Shown: piece after piece, positions 53,479-62,074 of the stretch | How the letters are laid out: the number at the start of each line of letters is the position of its first letter | Position numbering within the stretch: position 1 is the first letter of the stretch | NCBI GenBank assembly: GCA_963677325.2 | Contig: CAXXGM010000013.1 | Coordinates: 186,001-250,000, forward strand | Direction of reading: 5' to 3' | Source: G963677325 sp963677325 | Lineage (GTDB): Bacteria > Bacteroidota > Bacteroidia > Bacteroidales > Prolixibacteraceae | DNA: 64,000 nucleotides | Position numbers and translations under genes: made by a program | The notes under the pieces: model-generated | The model's database searches: none | The model's input: the letters and a program-made list of their open reading frames with translations, nothing else | What the model was told of the DNA's origin: nothing

Positions 53479-54189
53479 CTATTTTTCATGGATCATGGGA
53501 ACAAATAATACGGGCAACGTCGCGGTTGAACGGATTTTGCCCTCTTTTTTTTCAAGTAAATAAAGAACCTGATGGTACTGTAATCCAATCGGTATAACCA
53601 TTTTACCTCCTTCAGCAAGTTGTTCCACCAAAGGCTGGGGGATATTTTCCGGTGCACAGGTTACAATGATAGCATCAAACGGGGCATAATTTTTCCAACC
53701 CTGATAACCGTCGCCTATTTTTACGTAAATGTTTTTGTAACCAAGTTGTTCAAATTCCTTTTCTGCCCTCTTGCCCAATGAATCGATAATCTCAATGGTA
53801 TAAACATTCTTATACAACCGGGATAAAATTGCGGCCTGGTAGCCGGATCCGGTTCCGATTTCCAGAATTTTCTGATCAGGTTCCGGATTTAGAATTCCGG
53901 TCATATAGGCTACTATATAAGGTTGCGAAATGGTCTGGCCAAAACCGATTGGAAGCGGGCGGTCATCATAAGAGAAGTTTCTATATTCCTCAGGTACAAA
54001 TTTATGCCGCGGGACATTCATCATTGCATCCAGAACTCTTGCATTGCGGATGCCCCTTCCTTTAATCTGATGCTCTACCATTGCTTTTCGCTGCTGGTAA
54101 TATTCATCTCTATTTATAACCTGACGATTTGAACAGTTTATTGTAATAAAAACAAGCGTCAGGAATAGATTTATCTTATTTTTCATCAT
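53479..54189 (-). CDS. pcm: Exported protein-L-isoaspartate O-methyltransferase
   Basis: About 236 residues from MMKNKINLFL (54189). A hydrophobic N-terminal segment (LFLTLVFITINC) acts as signal or anchor; the Cys may be lipidated although the lipobox is poor. The mature part is a complete PIMT: MVEHQIKGRGI, VPRHKFVPEE, PLPIGFGQTISQPYIVAYM, ILEIGTGSGYQAAIL (SAM motif I) and PPFDAIIVTCA-type motif. It repairs isoaspartyl residues. Export is surprising because SAM is cytoplasmic. Followed by the hemerythrin gene on the same strand. Confidence 0.88.
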   Translation of the reverse strand: MMKNKINLFLTLVFITINCSNRQVINRDEYYQQRKAMVEHQIKGRGIRNARVLDAMMNVPRHKFVPEEYRNFSYDDRPLPIGFGQTISQPYIVAYMTGILNPEPDQKILEIGTGSGYQAAILSRLYKNVYTIEIIDSLGKRAEKEFEQLGYKNIYVKIGDGYQGWKNYAPFDAIIVTCAPENIPQPLVEQLAEGGKMVIPIGLQYHQVLYLLEKKEGKIRSTATLPVLFVPMIHEK

Positions 54190-54232
54190 AGATGTTGAGG
54201 TATTTATTATAAAGGACAAATGTTATGCCATT

Positions 54233-54943
54233 CTATTGCGCCTTTGGTGTAAACTGCAATAAATCTTCGATCGCGATCAGTTTTTCAATATCAGCCACCT
54301 TTTCAACCATTTTTTCAAAACCTTTTTCACCAAAAAGCTCATGTTCATGATCTTCGAATTTATCTCCCATGTCCTCGAATTCTTTTGCAGTGACAACATC
54401 CCTGAGTGACGGGAATAATACGGTATCCTCTCTTGCTTCATGCGGACGGTACATCCGGTTGAAAACATCCAGCAAATTGATTAGTTTCTGCCTTTGTTCT
54501 TCGCTGAGAACACTTTCCTGCATTTTCCCATATTCCATGATCTGATCCGTGATAGTACGTCCAGCCAGATGCTGGGCACGCAGGATCTTAGTCAAATCAG
54601 CCAATTTGCCTTTCCTCTCAAAAGGGGTGAAAACAAATTCCTCTTCCTGTCTTTCATGGTAATTTTCAATAAAATCCCGGATGATCAGTGCTGAATTATT
54701 CAGTACGTTCAAATCAAACCGCACCCTATTGATCAATCGGAACCTACAATTATCATAAATGAGCAAGACTCTGTTCAATAATCCATGCTCACGCATCAGA
54801 TCTTCCGTTGGGGTAACCTCCCCTTCCGGTTTTTCCTTGCAGCCTGTTAAAAAAACTGCAGACGAAATGCCAAAAAGCAGGCTTTTCTTAAAGAACTCCC
54901 GGCGTTGATTGCCAGAATAATCTACAGATAATTCTCTTTTCAT
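54233..54943 (-). CDS. Tat-exported hemerythrin-domain lipoprotein
   Basis: 236 residues. NQRREFFKKS plus a hydrophobic core ending LTGCKEK is a Tat lipoprotein signal. The rest is an HHE helical bundle: LMREHGLLNRVLLIYD, YHERQEEEFVFTPFE, LRAQHLAGRTITDQI, HEAREDTVLFPSL and DHEHELFGE give the His/Glu ligands of a di-iron site. Such proteins bind oxygen or NO or act in redox sensing; the periplasmic role is not known. It is 43 bp upstream of the Pcm gene and likely co-transcribed with it. Confidence 0.85.
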   Translation of the reverse strand: MKRELSVDYSGNQRREFFKKSLLFGISSAVFLTGCKEKPEGEVTPTEDLMREHGLLNRVLLIYDNCRFRLINRVRFDLNVLNNSALIIRDFIENYHERQEEEFVFTPFERKGKLADLTKILRAQHLAGRTITDQIMEYGKMQESVLSEEQRQKLINLLDVFNRMYRPHEAREDTVLFPSLRDVVTAKEFEDMGDKFEDHEHELFGEKGFEKMVEKVADIEKLIAIEDLLQFTPKAQ

Positions 54944-55024
54944 AATTCAGAACTTATATCATTTAAATTTAAATAAAACCAGAGCCCTTCCTGAATAAGC
55001 CACTTTCAAACAGGAATGCACTTC

Positions 55025-55192
55025 TTATTGCTCCCCGTAGCCCGGACAAACCGTCAAAGAAACCACGAAGAAGAAATCTACGGGGGTAAAAATGACAAAT
55101 GCAGGATTAAGCAGGGTTCCTAAACCAAATCCTGATAAAAAGGTAAGAATGGATGTAAAAAAAGCGACAACTGCAATAATTACCGTTTCCAT
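55025..55192 (-). pseudogene. N-terminal remnant of a TauE/SafE (TSUP) family permease
   Basis: METVIIAVVAFFTSILTFLSG then FGLGTLLNPAFVIFTPVD is the standard start of TSUP sulfite/sulfonate exporters (~250 residues); after about 40 codons the frame departs into unrelated residues and stops. The rest of the gene is not found nearby on this strand. A decayed or truncated gene. Confidence 0.7.
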
Positions 55193-55295
55193 ATCGAGGA
55201 ATAAACATACGAAATAATAAGACCATTTACAATGAATTACTCTCCAAATCAGCATAGGAGTGAATGAAAAATGATTCATCACACGAATGCGTAAC

Positions 55296-55424
55296 TTAAG
55301 TAGTTTGGTATAAAATAATGTCGTATGAGGCTTATAGGCTAAAGGTGTTTAGGCCAAAGGTAAAAGGGGAATAGTATGATCCTTCAGCCAAAAAATACGA
55401 CATTATATTCCTGATATTACTTAT
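55296..55424. repeat. TTAAGTA...GTCGTAT-ended element, copy c, ~129 bp
   Basis: Left end TTAAGTAGTTTGGTATAAAA then TAATGTCGTAT, right end ATACGACATTATATTCCTGA then TATTACTTA (inverted). The interior has GGCTTATAGGCTAAAGG and related short direct repeats. The remaining gap to 55714 shows no gene. Confidence 0.6.
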
Positions 55425-55714
55425 GATTCTTTAATGGTTCAATACCCACATCACCACGGTGTGATAAAATCGCCCTTGGAAGAATTCCCTGATTAATTTT
55501 ACAGGTATGCATTTCTGTGAAGAACCTGAAAAATTAAAGGAAAGGAATAAATAACTGACAAATAAATTATAAAATCAGTATACCGGATTTTCTCTGTGGA
55601 TTTTCCGGATTCAAATTCATTCTCTTTGTTTAATTGGTGTATTTTCCCTAAATTAAATAAGATTCCATAGTTCATAGGCTTCTATCTCTGATTGTAACCA
55701 AAAATTAATCTGAA

Positions 55715-56377
55715 ATGAGGAAAAAACTGTTTAGAATCGTCCTTTGTCTGTTATATTTTGCAATAGTTACTCCGGATTTAAAATCACAGAATATGGAAAA
55801 TACTGTTCTGGATTTAAAGGTCAAGGAATTTTTAAAGGAGCACTCCGGTCAATGGCATGCTATGAATATCCCAACTGTTGACGGACAGACTCTTTATGAT
55901 ATTATTATAGAGAACAATTATAAATCGGCACTTGAGATCGGTACCTCAACAGGACATTCAGGTATTTGGATTGCCTGGGCTCTGAGCAAAACCGGAGGTA
56001 AGCTCCTGACTATCGATATAGATGAAGAAAGGCATAAGACTGCTCTTGATAATTTCAGAAAAGCCGGGTTGTCAGAATATATCGATGCAAGATTATCGGA
56101 TGCACATACTTTAGTGAGAGAACTCAAAGGACCCTTTGATTTTGTATTCAGCGATGCGGATAAGGACTGGTATAAGCAATACTTTATTGATATTGATCCC
56201 AAACTTAAAGTTGGCGGTTGTTTTACGGCACACAATATTACAGAATGGAAAAACAGGAGCGCCTTTAAAAGCGGCCAGGATATCTTTCTCAATTATGTCA
56301 GAAGATTAAAAAATTATGATACCAAAGTCAACAGTTCGGGCGGGGGGCTATCAATCAGCTACAAGAGAGCCGAATAG
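55715..56377 (+). CDS. Exported O-methyltransferase (class I SAM, COMT-like)
   Basis: 220 residues. A clear Sec signal (RIVLCLLYFAIVTPDLKSQ) precedes a small-molecule O-methyltransferase domain: SALEIGTSTGHSGIWIAWAL (SAM motif I), LLTIDIDEERHKTALDNFRKAG, and FDFVFSDADKDWYKQYF with the catalytic/metal Asp pair of the COMT/CCoAOMT family. ITEWKNRS completes the metal site. The substrate is unknown. The permease gene starts 9 bp downstream. Confidence 0.85.
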   Translation: MRKKLFRIVLCLLYFAIVTPDLKSQNMENTVLDLKVKEFLKEHSGQWHAMNIPTVDGQTLYDIIIENNYKSALEIGTSTGHSGIWIAWALSKTGGKLLTIDIDEERHKTALDNFRKAGLSEYIDARLSDAHTLVRELKGPFDFVFSDADKDWYKQYFIDIDPKLKVGGCFTAHNITEWKNRSAFKSGQDIFLNYVRRLKNYDTKVNSSGGGLSISYKRAE

Positions 56378-56385
56378 ATATTGAC

Positions 56386-57735
56386 ATGACGGAAGAAAAG
56401 TTACCGAGAAAGCTTGGTATTTTTCCTGCAACAAACATCGTGGTTGCCAATATGATTGGTGCTGGTATTTTTACCACTTCAGGTCTGTTGCTTGCGAATT
56501 TGAATGATCCGGTTTTGATGATGATATTGTGGGCGGCAGGAGGAATTATTTCCCTCTGCGGTGCCCTTTCCTATGGAGAGCTTGGTGCAGCCATACCGGG
56601 CGCCGGTGGAGAATATTTATTTCTTTCTAAACTTTATCATCCCCTTGCCGGGTTTCTCAGCGGGTGGGTTTCCTTCATTGTCGGGTTCTCAGCGCCCATT
56701 GCAGCTTCAGCACTCGGATTCAGTGAATATTTCTGCAGGGCGGTACCAGGATTATCTCACATTACGGATCATTTCGGTATTAGTTCAGCAATTACCGGCA
56801 AAATCCTCGCCGTGGCTGTCATATTGATTTTCACCTTCATACACTATCACGGAATAAAATATGGCACAAGAATACAAAATATCCTTACCATAATGAAAAT
56901 AGCATTAATCGTGATCCTTTTAATTTCCGGCTTCACTTCGGGAGAGGGAAATTTTAGCCACTTTAGCCAGGGGACTAAACTCCCAACAGGAATTAAAGGC
57001 TGGCAGACCATCGGACTTTCATTGATGTGGATCATGTTTGCCTACAGCGGATGGAATGCCTCAACATATCTGGGTGCCGAGATAAAAAATCCATCAAAAG
57101 TACTTCCGCGATCTCTTTTATACGGTACAGGGATCGTCATTCTATTATACCTTGGAATCAATATGCTTTATATTTATGGCATTAATCCAGATGACATGAA
57201 AGGAGTAATTTCGATAGGAGGGCTTGCCATGGGAAATCTTTTTGGGAAATCAGCCGATACACTTTTTTCACTTCTGATTGCCTTTGCTCTTTTTTCTTCC
57301 TTGAGCGCCTTCATAATAATCGGGCCAAGGGTTTACTATTCTATGGCCAAAGACGGATTGTTTTTTAAATCAGCATCAAGGATCCACCCAAAATACAAGG
57401 TTCCTTCCAATTCAATACTACACCAGTGCATCCTTGCCCTGGTGCTGGTCCTTTCAGGCACATTTGAACAAGTGCTAACCTACATGGGATTTGCACTTGG
57501 AATATTCCCGATATTGACAGTTCTCAGTGTATTTGTATTAAGAAGAAAGAATCCGGAGTCTGTGAGATCGCCGGGATTTCCTTTAACCCAGATTTTTTTT
57601 ATCCTGACCGGAATACTCATTCTTGGACTCTCTTATCTTGAAAGACCCATAGAATCTTCCATTGCCATCCTGACCGTTTTGGCAGGAATTCCTGCCTATT
57701 TCATGTTAAAAAAAGGAAATTCTTGTCGGATATGA
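56386..57735 (+). CDS. APC-family amino acid permease
   Basis: 449 residues with about 12 membrane helices. ANMIGAGIFTTSG is the helix-1 substrate-binding loop of the APC superfamily; GALSYGELGAAIPGAGGEYLFL (second consensus block) and MFAYSGWNASTYLGAEIKNP (helix 6) follow. LAT/YkfD-like in pattern. Likely a proton- or exchange-driven amino acid transporter. Co-transcribed with the O-methyltransferase. Confidence 0.9.
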   Translation: MTEEKLPRKLGIFPATNIVVANMIGAGIFTTSGLLLANLNDPVLMMILWAAGGIISLCGALSYGELGAAIPGAGGEYLFLSKLYHPLAGFLSGWVSFIVGFSAPIAASALGFSEYFCRAVPGLSHITDHFGISSAITGKILAVAVILIFTFIHYHGIKYGTRIQNILTIMKIALIVILLISGFTSGEGNFSHFSQGTKLPTGIKGWQTIGLSLMWIMFAYSGWNASTYLGAEIKNPSKVLPRSLLYGTGIVILLYLGINMLYIYGINPDDMKGVISIGGLAMGNLFGKSADTLFSLLIAFALFSSLSAFIIIGPRVYYSMAKDGLFFKSASRIHPKYKVPSNSILHQCILALVLVLSGTFEQVLTYMGFALGIFPILTVLSVFVLRRKNPESVRSPGFPLTQIFFILTGILILGLSYLERPIESSIAILTVLAGIPAYFMLKKGNSCRI

Positions 57736-57789
57736 ATTTCAGTATATTCTTATCATAGACATTGTTCAAAGAAAACCAATCTGAAAAAT

Positions 57790-58032
57790 CTATATCGATA
57801 TCGCATGATCAGCAGGAGTATCGAACCCTTTCCAGACTTTTTTTGAACCCCAGTCTGCCTGAGTATCAGTCCAAAAGGGATCGGATTCGGGTAAACCGAG
57901 AGGGAGTAATCCTGGAGAGCAGAGATAGAGACTTCCAGTAGAAATATAACTTTCACCGATTGAGGGCCGATTTCCGCAGAAACCTATTTTAAGCCATCCC
58001 TTTTCGTTAAAGATGCCGGGAGCTTCAATCAT
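57790..58032 (-). pseudogene. C-terminal remnant of a DUF2264 protein
   Basis: FNEKGWLKIGFCGNRPSIGESYISTG... LPLGLPESDPFW and KKVWKGFDTPADHAISI correspond to the end of DUF2264 proteins (about 400-650 residues). Only the last ~80 codons remain. No start context and no upstream part; a decayed gene. Confidence 0.7.
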
Positions 58033-58165
58033 TCTTTCGATTACTGTGGAAAGAATTGAGTATAACCGAGAAGGTTTCAGATGTGAATCGAGCTTAAAGC
58101 CAAATCGTTGTCTGAAATACTTGACTTGAATTATAATATTACCGTACTTTTCTAAAAAAATTAGT

Positions 58166-58375
58166 ATGGATGGATTTCAGCTGATGAGATTTGAAAATGA
58201 AATTGCCAGACGTAACCGGATGATGAGACTCTTAATTGTTTTTAATATTCTGATTCTCACTTTGGCAATGATTGTGGTAATTGTATCTAACCGACCCCGG
58301 TATGCTCCACTTGGGAATGGGTATTATATAGATCAGCGAACTTTTCAGATATTACTAATAATTAATCATTTATAA
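58166..58375 (+). CDS. Small single-pass membrane protein upstream of PP2C
   Basis: 69 residues: an N-terminal charged region (FENEIARRNRMM), one membrane segment (LLIVFNILILTLAMIVVIV, 22-41) and a short outside tail. Its stop is directly next to the ATG of the phosphatase gene, so translation is likely coupled. TACTTTTC with an upstream TTG (21-bp spacer) near 58144-58151 resembles the promoter consensus. Confidence 0.6.
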   Translation: MDGFQLMRFENEIARRNRMMRLLIVFNILILTLAMIVVIVSNRPRYAPLGNGYYIDQRTFQILLIINHL

Positions 58376-58376
58376 T

Positions 58377-59117
58377 ATGCACTTCAATATTGCCTCAACT
58401 TCCCTGATCGGTGGGCGCGAAGAAAACCAGGACTGTTACAAGTACGCAGAAACTTCCATCGGTTTACTTGCATTAGTTTGTGATGGAATGGGTGGAGCTA
58501 AGGGTGGAAAAGAAGCAGCTGAACTTGCAGTAAATAAAATATTCAGGGAAATTTCGCACCCTGTTAAAGAAAGTCCTATTGAGCTTATTACCAAAGCTAT
58601 TGAAAAAGCAAATCATGCAATTTTCAGGGAGAGTATAAAAAATTCATGGTTATCCGAAATGGGAACTACTGTAACTGCACTTCTTATCAATGAAGAAAAT
58701 GCATTCACTTTTCATATAGGTGACAGCCGAATTTATCACTTTCGTGAAGAAAAGATTCTGTATCGAACTTTTGATCACTCAAAAGTCTTTGAAATGGTCC
58801 ATCTTGGTCTGCTTTCAGAAGAGGAAGCAAGAATTTCCCCTATGAGTAATATAATTACCAAAGTTCTGGGAACAGAACCTGTAGTGGAAGTGACTTGTTC
58901 TCCCGCATTGACTTATAATGCAGGTGACAGGTTCCTCCTTTGTACCGATGGAATATGGGGTGCTCTTGCAGAAAAAGATCTGATCAAAATGGCATCAGTA
59001 AAAAGACCTTTAAATGAAATTCTGGAGCAATTAACTTCTTATATCGAGACATTAGGTAAAAAAGGAGGTGGCAGATATGATAATATGACCGCCGTCCTGA
59101 TTGAAATTGATTTTTAG
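58377..59117 (+). CDS. PP2C-family serine/threonine phosphatase
   Basis: 246 residues, single-domain PPM phosphatase. Metal-binding motifs in order: REENQDCY, VCDGMGGAKGG, EMGTTVTALL, HIGDSRIYHF, LCTDGIWG and GRYDNMTAVLI. These Stp/PrpC-like enzymes reverse Hanks-type kinase phosphorylation; no kinase gene is within the window. Encoded with a small membrane protein immediately upstream, possibly its membrane partner. Confidence 0.92.
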   Translation: MHFNIASTSLIGGREENQDCYKYAETSIGLLALVCDGMGGAKGGKEAAELAVNKIFREISHPVKESPIELITKAIEKANHAIFRESIKNSWLSEMGTTVTALLINEENAFTFHIGDSRIYHFREEKILYRTFDHSKVFEMVHLGLLSEEEARISPMSNIITKVLGTEPVVEVTCSPALTYNAGDRFLLCTDGIWGALAEKDLIKMASVKRPLNEILEQLTSYIETLGKKGGGRYDNMTAVLIEIDF

Positions 59118-59234
59118 CCAATTAGCCGCTGATCATTTGTCGCAATGGTTTTATTGGCTCCAGTTCAAAGAGCTAAATTAGTACCCATGCCAATGTTGAT
59201 GCATCGATTAAGCGTACTGTATTCTCATTTTGTC

Positions 59235-59268
59235 CGTTAGTATACGAATGAGGTACGGACTAATTACG
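59235..59268 (-). repeat. 11-nt periodic repeat, locus 4
   Basis: On the minus strand: GTAATTAGTCC, GTACCTCATTC, GTATACTAACG head to tail, within the 246-bp gap between the phosphatase and transaldolase genes. Confidence 0.55.
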
Positions 59269-59363
59269 AATCAGAAATGGAAAAAAGCCGGAGTTGGTAT
59301 GGGCAAAATGTGTCTATTAAACTATTTGCCTTGTATTTTGTAGTGTTTAAGATCATGTAAAAT

Positions 59364-60617
59364 ATGAAGATTATGAATTCATCATTATTATTTTCTGATA
59401 AGGACCTGGTGCTGAAAATGAAGGAATTTATCATGGAGGGAATTAATGAAACAGCCATTGAAGCAAAACCTGATCCCTTCTGGCAAAATCTTAAAAATTC
59501 AGGAACTGATCTTTGGCTGGATACCGGAGATATTGAAGAAGCAAAAGAAATATGGACTGCTGAAATGACAGCTTTAACAACCAATAATACTTTGCTGAAC
59601 AAGGAAATACAGAAGGGAATCTATGATTCTTATATAAAAAAGGCAAGAAACATAGTTGGAAAATTACCATTGCAGGAACAGATCATTGCAATTGGCTTTA
59701 TTCTTAACGCGAGACATGGATTGAGGCTGACCAAAATATTTAATGGATTCGTCAGTGTGGAACTGCACACAGATATATCCAATGATTTCAATGCCATTGT
59801 AGAATTCGGGAAACATTATTTTGACATCAGTCCACAACATTTTTTGGTTAAAGTGCCCTATACAGCTGTTGGACTGCTGGGAGCAAGGAGGCTGCGAGAA
59901 CTGGGAGTGAAGGTAAATCTGACTCTTGAATTCAGTGCACGTCAGAATGTCCTTGTTGCGGCCATCGCTCAGCCAAATTATTGCAATGTATTTCTTGGAC
60001 GACTGGGATCTTATGTAAAAGACAATAATCTGGGAGATGGCTCCGGGGTGGGTGAAAAAGCAGTTCTCTCAAGTCAGAAGCTTGTAAAGGAAATTACCCG
60101 TGGAAATAAAGAACCCACCAGGTTAATAGCGGCCAGCTTAAGGGATGCGTCACAACTTAAAAATCTTGCAGGTGTAGATGTTTTTACAATGCCCGTGAAA
60201 GTAGCCAAAGAAGGAAAAGAAAAGCTAAACAATGATTTTGAATCCATGCTTGCACGTGATTTCCCAGTCAGCCTTAATGATTCCGCGAAAGGTGTTTATG
60301 TCGATAAACTCTGGAAAGTCACACCTGATGAATTATCCCTGGCTAAGAGTCTGGCTGCAGATCTGCCCAAGGATGGAAAGGAATTAGTCCAAAGAGCCAA
60401 TGAAGCAGGATTTATGGATTTATTTCCTGTCCTGAGCGATCAGGAAAATCAGGATATAATTGATGATGGCAAAATTCCAAAGCATGAAAGATGGATTGAA
60501 CGGATAAAAAAAGAAGAGTTGGCTATCGATACTCTTCTAAATCTGGGAGGGTTGGCAAGTTTTGCAAGCGATCAGGCTCTGCTTGATGACAGGATAAAAC
60601 AGTTAATCCAGGAATAA
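59364..60617 (+). CDS. tal: Transaldolase family protein
   Basis: 417 residues. LWLDTGDIEEAKE near residue 50 holds the catalytic Asp, ALTTNNTLL the substrate loop, LVKVPYTAVGLLGARRL the Schiff-base Lys, VNLTLEFSARQ, and VFTMPVKV the closing strand. It is longer than the compact MipB/TalC enzymes by a C-terminal helical part (EIHERWIERIK-like region from ~350), as in the Bacteroidota/Planctomycetota type. Role: exchange of dihydroxyacetone units between sugar phosphates. Monocistronic; an alternative start is MNSSLLF three codons in. Confidence 0.88.
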   Translation: MKIMNSSLLFSDKDLVLKMKEFIMEGINETAIEAKPDPFWQNLKNSGTDLWLDTGDIEEAKEIWTAEMTALTTNNTLLNKEIQKGIYDSYIKKARNIVGKLPLQEQIIAIGFILNARHGLRLTKIFNGFVSVELHTDISNDFNAIVEFGKHYFDISPQHFLVKVPYTAVGLLGARRLRELGVKVNLTLEFSARQNVLVAAIAQPNYCNVFLGRLGSYVKDNNLGDGSGVGEKAVLSSQKLVKEITRGNKEPTRLIAASLRDASQLKNLAGVDVFTMPVKVAKEGKEKLNNDFESMLARDFPVSLNDSAKGVYVDKLWKVTPDELSLAKSLAADLPKDGKELVQRANEAGFMDLFPVLSDQENQDIIDDGKIPKHERWIERIKKEELAIDTLLNLGGLASFASDQALLDDRIKQLIQE

Positions 60618-60658
60618 GATTTAAATCTTTTCATCAATAAACCTTTTGAAGATTCTGT

Positions 60659-60908
60659 ACTTAATAACGTGAGTTCGATCTAAGGAATAGATAACCTAAT
60701 CTGTCGAAAACACCTCAGTAGTAATGGTCGAGAGAGAAAAATCAACCTCATTACCTGATTTAATCAGGTAATGAGGTTGGTGAAAAGGTGAAATCAATCC
60801 CATCTACTGAGGTGTTTTTTTTAGATTAGGTTATCGAAGACAACATTAACGCTCAAGCAATCAAGCACTGTCTTATCCATTGCTTAGATCGAGTTCAGGT
60901 TAATAAGT
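60659..60908. repeat. Four-tier nested inverted repeat, ~250 bp
   Basis: Arms from outside in: 60659-60684/60883-60908 (22 of 26 match), 60690-60702/60823-60835 (13 of 13), 60707-60721/60804-60818 (15 of 15) and 60743-60760/60762-60779 (18 of 18 around a single T). Can fold as one long interrupted hairpin on either strand. Fills the gap after the transaldolase gene. Confidence 0.9.
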
Positions 60909-61131
60909 ATATGAAATGAAATAACGTCGTATTTTAGATTGCCCAATTTTATTTTAAAAATGAATTTCATCTTGTTATATTATGTAAGTTCTCTTTAATA
61001 AAGCCGGGGCGAACCTGGTACGAAGCAAATACGGACTTAATACGAGGAGAACCCATGTGAAATTTATCCCTATTATTGTTAAATAACAAAAAGATCGTAA
61101 AATACGACCTCAATTTATTCTCATTCCTTAG
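60901..61131 (-). repeat. GTCGTAT-ended element, copy d, ~230 bp
   Basis: Reverse-complement copy of the element at 44102-44331, including the 11-nt periodic repeat (locus 5: GAACCTGGTAC, GAAGCAAATAC, GGACTTAATAC at 61011-61043). Adjoins the nested palindrome. Confidence 0.75.
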
Positions 61132-61224
61132 TTTGAAAGATGGGGATTCTTGTTATGAGATCTTATCCTCCCCTGTAAATTTTTTTGTTGATCAGATTAC
61201 AAGTTGTTCTTTGTCACAGAAGTT

Positions 61225-61515
61225 TCACTCCCAATAAATAGGCTCACCAAATTCTTTAAGAGAAAAACTTTCCAAAATGTGATGCCCTTCTTCGTCTAAA
61301 ACACGTAAAGTATCATCCTGTTTAAGATCTTCCATGACAACGTCATAATGATTTCCGTAACGACTCTTTACCAACTCGAGAGATACTTCATAAGCGATAA
61401 ATTTTTTGATGTCCTTTGCTTTAAACCTGTCTAAAAGGGAAGGATCCACTAAAGAATCATAACTGGTTAAAATTAAAACAGGTCCAGTTCCGGTGAAAAA
61501 AATTCCTGCTTTCAT
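61225..61515 (-). CDS. Small conserved-looking protein of unknown function
   Basis: 96 residues, MKAGIFFTGTGPVLILTSYDSL at the start and ESFSLKEFGEPIYWE at the end; balanced, soluble alpha/beta composition without a signal or membrane segment. The ATG is preceded by AGAAAGGAAAT. I have the impression that similar ~95-residue cytosolic proteins occur in Bacteroidota and Planctomycetota but cannot assign a function. Isolated gene between repeat elements. Confidence 0.65.
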   Translation of the reverse strand: MKAGIFFTGTGPVLILTSYDSLVDPSLLDRFKAKDIKKFIAYEVSLELVKSRYGNHYDVVMEDLKQDDTLRVLDEEGHHILESFSLKEFGEPIYWE

Positions 61516-61618
61516 GGCTTATTTCCTTTCTACTATTAATGTTGTTTTTAACAATAAGTTACGAATTAATTTTCTTACTTGAACAATTCCCGGCATAATA
61601 TTTTTTGATGATTAATTT

Positions 61619-61872
61619 GGAGACTGTTTAAATTTAGTTCTTTTGGGATTTTAAGTAGTTCAGCCCCTTCGGGGTTGAGGTCTTATATGTCACATTTTCC
61701 GTGGGTTACCCCCACGGTTATTCATATTAAACCCTTTCAGGGTATAAAGCAAATTTAAGTCCGAAGGACTTGAATATGAATAACCTCCGGTGTAACCGGA
61801 GGCACTGAAATACATACAATACAGAACCCCGAAGTGGGTTCAACTTTGTTAAAAAGAAATTTAAACAGTTTC
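61619..61872. repeat. TIR-bounded intergenic element with multiple hairpins, ~254 bp
   Basis: Ends GAGACTGTTTAAATTT (61620-61635) and its inverted partner AAATTTAAACAGTTTC (61857-61872; 15 of 16), with TTGG directly outside both. Inside are six GC-rich hairpins: AGCCCCTTCGGGGTT, CCGTGGGTTACCCCCACGG, ACCCTTTCAGGGT, AGTCCGAAGGACT, CCTCCGGTGTAACCGGAGG and AACCCCGAAGTGGGTT, and an inner ATTCATATT/AATATGAAT pair. Confidence 0.75.
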
Positions 61873-62074
61873 TTGGATATTAAAATATATTCGGAATCCT
61901 CGTTGTGTCTTGCCTTGTTCCTTCTAACAATTTACCCTATTTTAATGAGAACGGCAGTAAAGCTTAAAAATAATCAGCCGGTCTGTGCATTTCTCCTCCT
62001 GAGGATTGGATTGAATTCTTTATTATCTTTATCCCTTAAAATTTTAGAAGATTTTTATTTAGAAAAGAATATCA

